32,476 bases of DNA from Phycisphaerales bacterium (GTDB lineage: Bacteria; Planctomycetota; Phycisphaerae; SM23-33). Numbering within the stretch: position 1 is the first letter of the stretch; every line of letters begins with the position of its first letter. Made by a program: the position numbers and the translations under genes. Positions 16,603 through 26,419 of the stretch are shown here, one piece after another. The notes beneath the pieces are model-generated. The model searched no databases, had not been told where the DNA came from, and saw only the letters and a list, made by a program, of their open reading frames with translations. The stretch spans positions 1 to 32,476 of the forward strand of contig JABGPF010000026.1 in the NCBI GenBank assembly GCA_018645065.1, in the 5' to 3' direction.

Positions 16603-17666
16603 GTGAACAAACCCAACAGTCTGTGCCTGAAGATATTTCCATCGTTAAGCAGTACCTTACGTGGTGCTTGCAGAACCGCCATTTCATGATTTCGGCCATT
16701 ATTTTGGTGACCGTCTGGTTGGGATGGACGGCCATTATGAAATGGAACGTGATGTTTTTCAGCAAGGAGGCGGTTGCCTGGCCGGAGGGTGTGGATGTTC
16801 ATCCGACCGAATTTAGAATGCTCTCGCTGGCTGAGAGTTTTGGGCCTGATAATCGCTTTGAAATTGCTGCCGATGGTGAATTGTTCCAACCCAAGAACGG
16901 AGAACTGTTCGTCACAGATTCCGGAGAGGTTCTTGAGGGTGTAAATTACGTGCTGATGTATAAAAACCGCACTGGTCGTCAGCGGTTTGCAGGCAAGTTG
17001 AGTCAGGTGAAGTACAAGAAAAACAACGACCCGGTTCTTGACGGTATCCCTGACGGAGAGAGGACTATTGGCGCCGAAACGTTGGAGTCTCTAGCGGTGG
17101 GAACAGCATTGGATTACTCGACTTACGATGATCGCAAGAGTACCTGGTATGTTTCCAGGACGTATGTGGATCGAACAAAATCGGTCAGTCAGGAATATCG
17201 GTTATGGCAGCTTGATGTAACTTATTACACCGGTACTTTGGATAAGGCCCCTCACTTTCCTGAGCGATGTCTCACTGCCGCTGGAATGAAGCTCGGAGCC
17301 ATGGGCGATGTGAATTTTGAAGCTCCAGGCGCTCCCGAGCCGTGGGGCGATCGCCCGGTAACGTGTCGTTTTGTGGAATATACCAATCCTCGAGGAAATC
17401 CCGGGAACCTTAACGTTCAATATTACGTATATTCTTTGAACGGAGTCCCGGAATCTTCATGGAAGCAAGTGCGTTTGCAAACGGCTTCACCATTCGGAAA
17501 ATACTCATATTTCGCGAAGGTGCAGTTTAATCCGATCAATAGGATTCGCAATGCCGACGAGGCGAAACAGGCCGCCGGCGAGTTTGTTAAATACATGTTG
17601 CCGGAAGTGCTTAAGTCGCTACCGATGCCCGAATACATGAAAAGATTGGAGTCGGGCGTCCAGTAG
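16599..17666 (+). CDS. epsI: EpsI-like exosortase-associated protein
   Basis: A 355-residue protein with one N-terminal membrane anchor (about residues 30-48, ISAIILVTVWLGWTAI) and an extracytoplasmic domain. The segment LDVTYYTG followed by HFPERCLTAAG at about 206-230 matches the EpsI/DUF3485 pattern, in which an 'x-Y-Y-x-G' strand precedes a conserved Cys. The gene begins inside the exosortase stop (4-base overlap), the classical exosortase-EpsI arrangement; in some species the two are fused. Its biochemical role is not settled in the family; it is linked to exosortase-associated exopolysaccharide production. The protein is longer than typical EpsI, with extra sequence at residues 60-200. 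Expression is probably coupled to the exosortase. Confidence 0.8.
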   Translation: MSEQTQQSVPEDISIVKQYLTWCLQNRHFMISAIILVTVWLGWTAIMKWNVMFFSKEAVAWPEGVDVHPTEFRMLSLAESFGPDNRFEIAADGELFQPKNGELFVTDSGEVLEGVNYVLMYKNRTGRQRFAGKLSQVKYKKNNDPVLDGIPDGERTIGAETLESLAVGTALDYSTYDDRKSTWYVSRTYVDRTKSVSQEYRLWQLDVTYYTGTLDKAPHFPERCLTAAGMKLGAMGDVNFEAPGAPEPWGDRPVTCRFVEYTNPRGNPGNLNVQYYVYSLNGVPESSWKQVRLQTASPFGKYSYFAKVQFNPINRIRNADEAKQAAGEFVKYMLPEVLKSLPMPEYMKRLESGVQ

Positions 17667-17719
17667 GTCGAAAATAACAGTAACTAGCTCAGTTATCTTG
17701 ACATAGAACGGATTATGTA

Positions 17720-20700
17720 ATGGCAAAACGAAAAAAAAAGCTCAACAAGAAACTTGTCGCCGCTCTTTCGGCAGTAACGATTCTGGTCTTGCTGGCCATC
17801 GGTGCTGGGGTTTACAAGTTACGACATAGATTATTTCCCAAAGATCCGATTCCTCACCATACGTCCGGTATGGCCTTTTTGGAAAAGAAGGATTACAAAA
17901 GCGCCGTCAAGGAACTGACGACTGCTGTGGGAGCTGCATACGGTAAGGATGCTGAATCTCGAAAGCTCCAGGCGAAATATTGTTACGATTTGGGGCAAGC
18001 GTATCTTGATTGGTTCAAGAGCGACGATGATATCACTCTGGCCAAAAGGCGCGAATGTTTGATGAGATCTTTGGCTTACATGCGGCAGGCGTGTACGCTG
18101 GATCGCGATTTTGTTGCTCCTCGAGAGGTTCTTTACGATCTCCAGTGGCAGATGGCGTACGGTTCGGTGATGACGCGGCAAGCGAGTATTGACTGGACGG
18201 GGTTCCTGGAATCGGCCGATGCTTTGCTCGCTCTTGATCCGGACAATGCTGTAATATATTACAGGTGCGGTGTCGCGTGGGGAAGCACCGCCAACCAGAC
18301 CGCCGACAGCGCAGCAGGAAAAAAGGGGCTGGAGAGTTTCCGCAAGGCCATCGAGTTGGATGAGGGTAACATTAGATACTGGGGCGCCTGGTTGACGCTC
18401 CTCAACTGGTCTGCATCCAGCGACGCCAAGATCGATGTTGACGCGGGATATATGGAGGCGTTCAAGGAGAATCCCAAGTCGGCGGCGTTAAGGATAATGT
18501 ATGCTTCCTACCTTCGCAGGAAGGATCGATCCGACGAGGCCGAGGGGCAACTGCGAGAAGCCATTCAGAGCGAACCAGAGAGTCCCAGCGGGCATTTGGC
18601 GATGGCTTCATATCTCACGCGAACCGAACAGTACGATGCCGCCGAGAAGGCTTTACAGGCCGCTGAAAAGATTGATCCCACGATCGCACAGATATATCTG
18701 CAGCGGAGCGGGCTCAAGCGTCGCGGTGGTAAGCCGGGCGAAGCGTTAAAAGCTCTTCAAGCGGGCGTTGCGGCGTTGGAACCGAAGCTGACGAGTATTG
18801 CCGCCACCCGTCCAAAGGACAATGTGACTCGACGCTTGACCGAGCAGATGAACAGCCTGAACTTCTCCCTGGCCAACACAGCCCTGGACTACAGGCGCAG
18901 TGTTAAGGAGAAAGATAAGCAGGACGCACTGGCCAAGCTTGCCTCCGACTGCCTCAAGAAGCTTGAGAATCTTCCCGAGAACTCTCCGCATCAGGCGAAA
19001 ATTAAAGGGCGTCTGGCGTTTATCCAAGGCGATAATATCACCGCGATCGAGTATCTTGAGAAGGCGTATAAGGCTTTTAAGCTTGCCGATCTGCAAACCC
19101 CTGCGTTGCTGATAACCTTGTACGATAAGGTAGGCCGACCAGGTAAGTCCGAGGATTTGCTGCTGGCGTTGAGAAACTCGCCCAGGCTTCAGGACAGCCC
19201 TGAAGTCATGCTGGGGTTGGCCAATCTCAGAATGCGTTATCAGGACTACGAGGGCGCCGAGAACTATGTTAACAGAGTCTTGAACGCTGATCCGAAGAAC
19301 GTAGCGGCGCTGCAGATGCAACGCGAACTACAATTGCTGACCGGTAAGACGGATCCCTCAGCAACGAGTGGAGTTCTATCACGGGCCGGTGTCAACGCCA
19401 TGATCCGGCAGATCGATACTAAATGGGGTGAAGGCCAACGCGATGAAGCCATGGTAATGCTCACAAATCTGCGAAAAGCGATGCCAGAGAATCTTCTTCT
19501 GGCCGAACGTGAAATTAACATGCAGATGCTTCTGGGCAAACCTGACGCCGCCAAGGCGATCCTCTCTGCAATGTTGAAGTTGCATCCGGATAATGAGAAT
19601 ATGAAATTCCAGCGAGAGATGATCGGCAAGACGCCGGAGCAGCGACTTGCAATGCAGTTGGAACGCATTGACAAGGCGGGCGCCGACGCCGAGCCTTTCA
19701 CGCTTGCCTGGACCAAGGCCCATGTCGCCGCACGCGGTGGTAACAAGGAATTGTACGAGAAGTTCCTTGCCGAAGCGATCAAGTTGAAACCCGACGATCC
19801 TAACGTGATAACACTGCAATTCAGAAGAGCAGTGCGGGGTAAGCTGTGGGATAAGGCGTTGGCTGTGACTCAGCGAATGGAAAAAATCGATGAAACCCGC
19901 GGTAAAATGATGCAATCGCAATTGTTCCTTAGACAGGGGCAGTTCCCAAAAGCCATCGCGGTTCTTGTTCCGTTGCGTAAAAAGCATCCGAACTCCAAAT
20001 TTGTCCTGCATACGCTTGGAGAGTGTTATCTCCAGGCTAAGCAGGTTGAACAGGCCAAAGACGTATTCGAAGCTCTCGAAAGTAATGATCCGGGCGATGT
20101 TTCTGCGCTTATCGGGCTGGCGATGGTTGCACAGCACGAGGGGCGAATGGACGAAAGCGAAAAGTTCGTCTTGCGTGCTCACAAGTACCCAGCAGGGCGT
20201 GCGAATCGCTACATCAATGCTCGATACCTGGAAATCGCCGAATCCAGATCGGTTGGAGACGATATCAAAGATATTATCGCCAAACGTGAAAAAATCCACA
20301 AACAAGGCCCAAAGGCCCCGAACTACCTCGATAACCTTGCACGCCTAGCCAGACTTTGCGAGTACCGAACACGCGATCTGGCGCGTGCCGGGCAACTGTA
20401 TCGCGACGCCTATGAACAGACCGGACGTTCCATGCAATGGGGTAGAAATCTGGCGTATTTCTACGCTCGCAATGGCGATTACGCCAAAGGCGAGGGTATT
20501 TTGAAAGCGGGCGTTAATACCGCCAAAAGCAAGTCGGCCAAGGTCGCATGGTTGATTATGCACGGTAAGTTCCTCAGTAGGAACGATCCCAAGCAGGCGA
20601 TGGGAGCGTTCGAGCAGGCCTCTGCAATCGAACCGCAAAATCCGAGCCCATTGCATGCCAAAGCCACACTGTTCGCCCAGGTTGGAGACTGGCCTAACGC

Positions 20701-22270
20701 TATACAAAACATGTCAGCGTACCTCGCCAAACGCGGTGAAGACATGTCAAGCCGCAAAATCCTGATCCAATACCGTATCAACGGACGAGAGTATGACAAA
20801 GCCGAAAAAGAACTCGACGCGATCCTGGCGAAAAATCCGACTGACGCACAGGGATTGTTGTTGAAAGCGGTATTGTTCAGATCACGCGGGTTGCCCGCGA
20901 AAGCTGTCGCTGTAGCCACTCAGGCCATCGAGAAACACCCCGAATTCACCACCGCTCTTTCTGTTAGGGCCAGCGCCTATGTGATTATGGGCGAGTTGGA
21001 ATTGGCCCTGAACGATCTGGAAGCGGCGCGCACGATAAGCAAAACTCCGCAAATCGCTATGGAACTCGCCGATGTGTACATGAAGTTGGGACGCGAGTCC
21101 GATGCGATACTCGTTTTGAAGTCAGTTGTCGCCGAGCATCAAACTTATGAAAACGCGGAATACAAACTGATAAATGCGTATCTGGCGGCCAAGGATTGGT
21201 CAAATGCTGAAAGGCAACTCGCCAGCGCCCAAGCACGATTCCCCAAACAACCGGCGTTCTTGCTGATGGAAGCCCATATGTGGCAGATGCGTGAGCAGAA
21301 CACAAAAGCCGTTCCGGTTTTGGCAAAAGCAGTGGCTCTGAGGCGGAACCTGCATACCGCCCGAGTGCATCTTCTGGGGTTGATGTTGGCCAAGGAGTAC
21401 GATAAAGCTCTGACGGCCGCCAATGATTACAAAACCCAAAAGGGCTGGGGTGTTTGGGTTGACGCCTGCATAGGTAGAATCCTGGTCGCACAAAAACAGG
21501 ACGCCAAGGCGAAGGAGATATTCCAAACAACAGTCAAGAACGCCACATCGGGAGAAATGGCTTTTGTTGTCTCTCAGCTTAGCGAAGCCTACGGGACTAA
21601 AGACGCCATCGAAAGAATGACCGCATGGTCGAAAGCACGTCCCACAGATTGGTACTTTAAAATTCTGATAGGCGATCTTTGTGGTGTCCTGGTCAACGAT
21701 CCTGACGTCACTATAACCGATGCAGAACGTGCTAAATATTTGAATCTTGCGCGTGATAGTTTCCTTGGCGCCATCAATAAGACAAAAAAAACCTCAGAAA
21801 TTGCAATGTTGTCCAATCGACTTGGGAAGGTTTACTATGACCTTGGTTTGCCCAGAGATGCCGAAAAAGCCTATAAAAAATGCTTGGAATTCACTCCGAA
21901 CGATAATGCCGCTTTGAATAATCTCGCATATTTGTACGTAGATGATCTAAATGAACCGGAAAAGGCCTTGCCTTATGTGCAAAAGGTTATCAGACTAAGG
22001 CCTCAGGATCCCAATGTACTGGATACGTATGGTTGGGTAATGGGCAAACTCAAGAGGTATGCCGAGGCGAAGAAGTACCTCCAGAGGTCGATCGAACGCG
22101 ATCCGGAACTTGCTGCCTGCCGATTCCATCTCGGATGGATTTTCGAGCAGACAGGAGATCGGAAGCAGGCGATCAAACATTACCGCCTGGGTCTGGAGTT
22201 GGTCCGTAACATGACGCACCTTCCGCTTCATAAGCGGTTCCAGGGCGCACTGAAGCGCCTTGGCGTATAA
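17720..22270 (+). CDS. Large membrane-anchored TPR protein (PEP-CTERM locus TPR type)
   Basis: A 1516-residue protein with a Lys-rich N-terminus (MAKRKKKLNKK), one membrane helix at about 13-32, and the rest made of tetratricopeptide repeats predicted on the outer face of the inner membrane. Repeats with the W-x2-L-G-x2-Y-x10-A-x3-Y/F-x3-L-x3-P pattern are clear at the C-terminal end, for example LGKVYYDLGLPRDAEKAYKKC and the P-x-D-x-x-A-L-N-N-L-A-Y unit; many degenerate ones fill the middle. The size, anchor and position beside an exosortase match the TPR lipoproteins and anchored proteins of PEP-CTERM exopolysaccharide loci (PrsT-like), although no lipobox is present. A scaffold role between synthase, export channel and chain-length regulator is inference. 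The gene begins 53 bases after the EpsI-like gene, without a clear Shine-Dalgarno. Confidence 0.82.
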   Translation: MAKRKKKLNKKLVAALSAVTILVLLAIGAGVYKLRHRLFPKDPIPHHTSGMAFLEKKDYKSAVKELTTAVGAAYGKDAESRKLQAKYCYDLGQAYLDWFKSDDDITLAKRRECLMRSLAYMRQACTLDRDFVAPREVLYDLQWQMAYGSVMTRQASIDWTGFLESADALLALDPDNAVIYYRCGVAWGSTANQTADSAAGKKGLESFRKAIELDEGNIRYWGAWLTLLNWSASSDAKIDVDAGYMEAFKENPKSAALRIMYASYLRRKDRSDEAEGQLREAIQSEPESPSGHLAMASYLTRTEQYDAAEKALQAAEKIDPTIAQIYLQRSGLKRRGGKPGEALKALQAGVAALEPKLTSIAATRPKDNVTRRLTEQMNSLNFSLANTALDYRRSVKEKDKQDALAKLASDCLKKLENLPENSPHQAKIKGRLAFIQGDNITAIEYLEKAYKAFKLADLQTPALLITLYDKVGRPGKSEDLLLALRNSPRLQDSPEVMLGLANLRMRYQDYEGAENYVNRVLNADPKNVAALQMQRELQLLTGKTDPSATSGVLSRAGVNAMIRQIDTKWGEGQRDEAMVMLTNLRKAMPENLLLAEREINMQMLLGKPDAAKAILSAMLKLHPDNENMKFQREMIGKTPEQRLAMQLERIDKAGADAEPFTLAWTKAHVAARGGNKELYEKFLAEAIKLKPDDPNVITLQFRRAVRGKLWDKALAVTQRMEKIDETRGKMMQSQLFLRQGQFPKAIAVLVPLRKKHPNSKFVLHTLGECYLQAKQVEQAKDVFEALESNDPGDVSALIGLAMVAQHEGRMDESEKFVLRAHKYPAGRANRYINARYLEIAESRSVGDDIKDIIAKREKIHKQGPKAPNYLDNLARLARLCEYRTRDLARAGQLYRDAYEQTGRSMQWGRNLAYFYARNGDYAKGEGILKAGVNTAKSKSAKVAWLIMHGKFLSRNDPKQAMGAFEQASAIEPQNPSPLHAKATLFAQVGDWPNAIQNMSAYLAKRGEDMSSRKILIQYRINGREYDKAEKELDAILAKNPTDAQGLLLKAVLFRSRGLPAKAVAVATQAIEKHPEFTTALSVRASAYVIMGELELALNDLEAARTISKTPQIAMELADVYMKLGRESDAILVLKSVVAEHQTYENAEYKLINAYLAAKDWSNAERQLASAQARFPKQPAFLLMEAHMWQMREQNTKAVPVLAKAVALRRNLHTARVHLLGLMLAKEYDKALTAANDYKTQKGWGVWVDACIGRILVAQKQDAKAKEIFQTTVKNATSGEMAFVVSQLSEAYGTKDAIERMTAWSKARPTDWYFKILIGDLCGVLVNDPDVTITDAERAKYLNLARDSFLGAINKTKKTSEIAMLSNRLGKVYYDLGLPRDAEKAYKKCLEFTPNDNAALNNLAYLYVDDLNEPEKALPYVQKVIRLRPQDPNVLDTYGWVMGKLKRYAEAKKYLQRSIERDPELAACRFHLGWIFEQTGDRKQAIKHYRLGLELVRNMTHLPLHKRFQGALKRLGV

Positions 22271-22297
22271 TTCTATTTTAATGCCGGAGAGACGCGC

Positions 22298-24640
22298 ATG
22301 ACAACACTGCCTACACATGAGCACACGCCCAGTATTGTGGCTGCGGGTAAAGCACCACTGTCAACAATACACAGACCTATGCAATCGAACGCCCCTATGG
22401 GGAAGGCTGGAATGACCGGTCGCGATGTTATGCGGATTTTCCGCAAGCATCTCTGGCTTATTATTATCCTGCTGACGGTGTTTGTTATCGCTTCTGTGGG
22501 CGGAACAAAGCTATGGTTGGACTACTCTCCGACGTATAGCTCGACTGTGCGTCTCAGCGTGGCTCCACCGCAAACCGACGTGTTGCGTCTAGGCGGACGT
22601 ACTATCGCTGCTGAACTGGATATCCGTAAGCAGTCATACGTTAACGTGGCGAAAGTCGAAGCGGTGTTGGCTAGAGCTATCGAGCAAGACAAAAATGACA
22701 GAGGAGCCAGACTCGACAGGATCCAAAAAACGAGCTATTACACAGGGGACCTGAACGGGACCGTTACTCTGTTGCAAGAGAAACTCTCGGTTTCATCCAT
22801 TAGGGATACAACGCTGATCGCCATATCCCTGAGCGGACCAGATCCCATGGAATTACCCGAAGTAGTCAACGCAGTGGCTGACGCTCTGGTTGTCCAATTA
22901 TCGCTGCAGTCCAAAAAAGACCGGACCAAGCAGATGGACAGCCTGACTGCACAACTCGATGAAACCACGGGCACGATTGAAGCCAGACAGAAGGCTATAG
23001 ATCAAATCCGAGGAGCCTCCGAAGTCCCGCTTATGGAGGAACGCAGAAACATCATACAGATGACTCTGCAATCACTAACATCGGAACTGACGCAGCTGCG
23101 ATTGCTCAAGGCACAAGCCGAAGCCGCACTGGACGCACTGACGAAACAACAGGCCGACGGTGCGCTGGCCGGTTCACTCGAAGTCCTCCAGGCTCTGGAC
23201 CAGGACCCCACCTATCGCTCGCTGGTAGTAACCGCAAAGAACATCGAAATAGAAATCGACAGCCTGAGCGAACGATTGGGCGAAGGCCATCGAAAAGTTA
23301 CTGCCGCCAGAGCACGCCTCAGAACGATCGAAGAAAAACGAAAGGTAATGGAAGCCGAACTGGTCAAAAAGCAAGTTACCGCGATGATGCAGCAGCAGCA
23401 ATCACAGGTGACCGCGGTCAGCGAACGACTCCTTGCTGTCGGAAATCAGTACAACGAAGAATCGCAGCGATTACGTGATCTGGGCACCAGCCTCAGCAAG
23501 ATCAGGGCGCTTGACTCCGAAATCCAAAGGCTGCAAGACACCGCTGCAGAAATCAAAGCCGCTATCATGCAGTTCCGCATCGCAATGCGAGGGGAGCCAA
23601 TTTCAGTACTCGCACTTGGTGAAATCCCCGAAAAACCGTCCTGGCCAACTTATTATGTCATGGTCCCTCTGGGCGTGTTCCTCGGGCTTGGACTCGGACT
23701 GGGCCTGGCGTTCTTGATGGAAATGATGGACACATCCATCAAGAGCCCCGCCGATATCTCCGCAAGAATCGACCTTCCGTTGCTCGGAATGGTCCCGCAC
23801 GCAGACGATATGGACGAAGAGGTCGACGATATGAGAATGCTCATGCTGACCAACTCCGATTCGCTTGCGGGTGAAGCCTACAGGCAGATACGGACCTGCC
23901 TGCTCTTCAGCGGACCGGCCAGTCAGCGCAGATCACTTATGGTCACCAGCCCCTCGCCCGGTGACGGAAGAACTGCGATCACCATGAACCTCGCTGCCTC
24001 GATCGCACAGGGCGGACGGAAGGTACTCGTCGTAGACGCAAACTTCAGACAACCCTCTCTGAGCGGATTGTTCCCCAAAGCTTCAGTTAACGGACTGAGC
24101 AGCGCACTTGTCGGACAAGGCAGATGGGAGGATAATGTCCATCAGGTCGATGGGAACCTCTCGGTAATGACCGCCGGACCGCTGCCCCCGAACCCCGCAG
24201 AACTGCTCGGTAGCGAACAGATGAGAACGATTATTGGTGAAATGACCGCCAAATATGACCAGGTTATTTTCGACGCGGCGCCCGCACTGGTCGTAACAGA
24301 CCCCTCGGTGCTCAGCACAATGGTCGATGGTGTAATCATAGTGGTCCGCGCCGGAACAAGCACACACGGAATCCTCCAGCGAACCAGGGACATCTTCCTG
24401 AGAGTCGGTGCGCATGTTGTGGGATCAGTCCTCAACGGCGTCAGGATTACTGCGGGCGGATACCTGAAGCGAACCTACAACACCTTCTACGAATATCAAG
24501 GCCAGCAGCTCCCCGCCCCAGTGGCGCCGAGAGCCCCACAGGCGGCGTTCCCCACAGACTCAGAACCACCGGCGCTGGGTGGAGATCTCGCAGCCCTACA
24601 GGAACAGGCCTCGAATCCGAAGGATCAAGACGAGAGCTAA
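22298..24640 (+). CDS. Wzz/GumC-type chain-length regulator fused to BY-kinase-like domain
   Basis: A 780-residue inner-membrane protein: TM1 at about 53-70, a long coiled-coil-forming periplasmic region (about 200-430, with Q-L-x-E-T and E-E-K-R-K heptads), the Wzz motif PEKPSWPTYY before TM2 (451-476), then a cytoplasmic tyrosine autokinase-like domain (about 525-720). The kinase Walker A reads SPSPGDGRTAI, so Arg558 sits where the family has the P-loop Lys. Walker A' is VLVVDANFRQP and Walker B is VIFDAAP rather than the usual D-x-P-P. A tyrosine cluster, GYLKRTYNTFYEY, follows the kinase core and could be the phosphorylation tail. It should set polymer chain length with the Wza-like exporter. 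GGAGAG precedes the ATG, and a strong terminator follows the stop. Kinase activity is uncertain because of the altered P-loop. Confidence 0.87.
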   Translation: MTTLPTHEHTPSIVAAGKAPLSTIHRPMQSNAPMGKAGMTGRDVMRIFRKHLWLIIILLTVFVIASVGGTKLWLDYSPTYSSTVRLSVAPPQTDVLRLGGRTIAAELDIRKQSYVNVAKVEAVLARAIEQDKNDRGARLDRIQKTSYYTGDLNGTVTLLQEKLSVSSIRDTTLIAISLSGPDPMELPEVVNAVADALVVQLSLQSKKDRTKQMDSLTAQLDETTGTIEARQKAIDQIRGASEVPLMEERRNIIQMTLQSLTSELTQLRLLKAQAEAALDALTKQQADGALAGSLEVLQALDQDPTYRSLVVTAKNIEIEIDSLSERLGEGHRKVTAARARLRTIEEKRKVMEAELVKKQVTAMMQQQQSQVTAVSERLLAVGNQYNEESQRLRDLGTSLSKIRALDSEIQRLQDTAAEIKAAIMQFRIAMRGEPISVLALGEIPEKPSWPTYYVMVPLGVFLGLGLGLGLAFLMEMMDTSIKSPADISARIDLPLLGMVPHADDMDEEVDDMRMLMLTNSDSLAGEAYRQIRTCLLFSGPASQRRSLMVTSPSPGDGRTAITMNLAASIAQGGRKVLVVDANFRQPSLSGLFPKASVNGLSSALVGQGRWEDNVHQVDGNLSVMTAGPLPPNPAELLGSEQMRTIIGEMTAKYDQVIFDAAPALVVTDPSVLSTMVDGVIIVVRAGTSTHGILQRTRDIFLRVGAHVVGSVLNGVRITAGGYLKRTYNTFYEYQGQQLPAPVAPRAPQAAFPTDSEPPALGGDLAALQEQASNPKDQDES

Positions 24641-24666
24641 CTTAATCTCGATCGCTTAAAACCTCT

Positions 24667-24706
24667 ATCTCGCCGCTGGCCATCCCAGGCCAGCGGCGAG
24701 ATTTTA
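24667..24706 (+). terminator. Intrinsic terminator of the exosortase/export block
   Basis: A perfect 15-bp stem, 24667-24681 with 24688-24702 (ATCTCGCCGCTGGCC and its complement), a 6-nt loop ATCCCA, then a T-rich end. It begins 26 bases after the Wzz/kinase stop. Confidence 0.9.
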
Positions 24707-24804
24707 TTGGGCCAGGACGAATTAGCGTCAAGGCCTTGTGGGGTAGCGGGAAGATCATCCAATCAGCATTGGGCAGGTCGATTTGCCCGGCCGCACAAGC
24801 CTGC

Positions 24805-25115
24805 ATTCCGGCGCCGACCACATTTACAATAGGTTTACGAATATACGTTTTTTTTCATGACTGGGAAAAGTGGTACTTCTTTTCCCAGTCATGGGTCACG
24901 CGAAGAGATGGTTGTTGTAACAGTCGGTTATACAGTTGGTTAGAAGAAACCCGTCACGGCTGTTTCGGTTCGAGTCCTTGCTGGCAGGCTCGTCTCTGGC
25001 GCCGATGGGAGGTTTACACAGCTCGTGGTGTTAACATGCGTCAAATCCGCCGACAGGGTGATTATGCCCGCCGAATAGGCCTGCCCAATCGTAATGGTGC
25101 GGCGAACAAGCTGGG
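24805..25115 (+). repeat. Intergenic element, copy B (partner at 470-780)
   Basis: The hairpin at 24856-24893 is a perfect 15-bp stem, CATGACTGGGAAAAG with CTTTTCCCAGTCATG, around the loop TGGTACTT. In the stem the pair that is C-G in copy A is G-C here, a compensatory change. In the loop, the C and G of copy A four bases apart are T and A here. The ATG frame from 24857 reads 28 codons to TAG at 24941-24943, at the same place as in copy A; read on, it meets a second TAG at 25076-25078 and shares VRV, LVSG, and FT with copy A. The element lies between the exosortase block terminator and the GH130 genes. Confidence 0.75.
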
Positions 25116-25485
25116 GTTTGGGCCAGGGCTTACGGGGTTGTTGATTTAGCGCCGAGCCATTACATATTTGGGACTAGAGCCGAATTTTGAGACCTAAAGT
25201 TAGCTGCATAAGCCCCGGATTTTGGGCGGATTGGCTTTGCTCTGCAGGCGACGAAGAAGAGCATGATGGCGCCAGCAATAGGGCGGCATGTGTCACAAGA
25301 GTTTGTCCTTGGGAGTTTGGGGGCGGAGCGAGGTTCGCTGGTGATGTGAAAATCGACGTTGTGTCATGCACCTCAATTCATATTATTCGACGAATTGTCC
25401 GATAAGATTAGTGTTGTATTAAGGTTGGCGTTTTTTATGAACGCCGAATGGGGGGAAACGTTTTGGTGCACCTAAGGATTAGAGT
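25116..25485. other. Intergenic region upstream of the GH130 pair
   Basis: No gene is supported. A short hairpin, GGCGTT (25427-25432) with AACGCC (25440-25445) around a T-rich loop, lies 40 bases before the first GH130 start. The promoter of the GH130 pair is probably in this region, but no clear -35/-10 boxes are seen. TAAGGA is placed about 10 bases before the start codon as a plausible ribosome site. Confidence 0.4.
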
Positions 25486-26418
25486 ATGGAATGTAAAACA
25501 GGGCGAGACATCGTTGCCAGAAATTCTAAGAACCCTTTGATTTCACTATCAGATCTACCGTTCCGGGCCGGGGATATATGGAACGCCGGGATCGTGCGAT
25601 TCAAAGGCAAGTTCCTGATGCTTTTGACAGTTGAAGAACTCGAAGGACATTATTCCATCTATCGCGCCGATAGCGATGATGGCGAGCAGTTCACCATTCA
25701 GCGAGAACCGTTCATGACCCGCTCGCCGTCGCCGGATCGGGTTATGTATGAAAGCGTTGGAATCCGTGATCCTCGAATAACACCGCTCAACGGTGATTTT
25801 TTCATAACCTATGTTGCCGACGGTGATCACGGTTTGCGGGTGGCTCTTGCACGCACTAGTGACTTTGAAACTATCGAGCATATAGGATATCTCTCGCAGG
25901 TCGACGTGAAAAACGGAGTCATGTTCCCGCGACAGATTGACGGTAAGTTTGTAATGCTTAAGCGGCCTGACGCGGGCGGGAGCATATGGTTGAGCTATTC
26001 GGCGGACTTGGATTTCTGGGGCGGGTGCACCGCGATTATGACTCCGCGAGGCGGATTCTGGGATTCAACGCGAATTGGTCCATCGGCTCCTCCGATCGAG
26101 ATTGACGAAGGTTGGCTGCTGATTTACTATGGCGAGAAGGGCACCAGCGCAGGACCGCTGGTACGCCTGGGGGCCGTTATTCTCGATCGTGACGACCCGT
26201 CGCGCGTGTTGGCCCGATCAAACGTCCCGATCCTGGCGCCCCGCGAAAGATACGAGCGGATCGGCGACGTTCCGAACGTTGTGTTTTCCACGGGCGTTTT
26301 GCTCGAAGACGGAGTGCTGAGCGTTTACTACGGAGCCTCCGATAGCTGCATCTGCCTGGGCAAGGCCCCGCTTGATGTGATCGTGCAGGCCTGTTTCGAC
26401 AGCGGGAGGGATTTTTAA
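25486..26418 (+). CDS. GH130-family beta-mannoside phosphorylase/hydrolase, first copy
   Basis: A 310-residue five-bladed propeller enzyme of glycoside hydrolase family 130. The family acts on beta-1,2- or beta-1,4-mannosides, mostly by phosphorolysis. The catalytic motif is GIRDPRIT (Asp95 as the likely general acid); most members have GxEDPR, so the Glu before Asp is Arg here. Other propeller motifs are NGVMFPRQIDGKF, MLKRPD, IWLSYSADLDFW and IGDVPNVVF. No signal peptide is seen, so it is cytoplasmic. The second GH130 gene starts one base after its stop, so the two are co-translated or coupled. Whether it phosphorolyses or hydrolyses depends on the phosphate-binding residues; the usual His in the L-H-R-P motif is Lys here. 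The substrate is not decided. Confidence 0.85.
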   Translation: MECKTGRDIVARNSKNPLISLSDLPFRAGDIWNAGIVRFKGKFLMLLTVEELEGHYSIYRADSDDGEQFTIQREPFMTRSPSPDRVMYESVGIRDPRITPLNGDFFITYVADGDHGLRVALARTSDFETIEHIGYLSQVDVKNGVMFPRQIDGKFVMLKRPDAGGSIWLSYSADLDFWGGCTAIMTPRGGFWDSTRIGPSAPPIEIDEGWLLIYYGEKGTSAGPLVRLGAVILDRDDPSRVLARSNVPILAPRERYERIGDVPNVVFSTGVLLEDGVLSVYYGASDSCICLGKAPLDVIVQACFDSGRDF

Positions 26419-26419
26419 T

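Noticed and set aside
24933-24990. tRNA-like pieces in element copy B: AGTTGGTTAGA resembles a D-loop and GGTTCGAGTCC a T-loop
   Set aside because: The T-stem does not pair beyond two bases, no acceptor stem or CCA end is found, and copy A has changed bases at the T-loop (GGTCCGGGTCG).
24736-25149. Open reading frame of 137 codons overlapping copy B
   Set aside because: The matching frame in copy A is broken by a stop 12 codons into the hairpin, and substitutions between copies fit the ATG frame better; this frame is likely chance.
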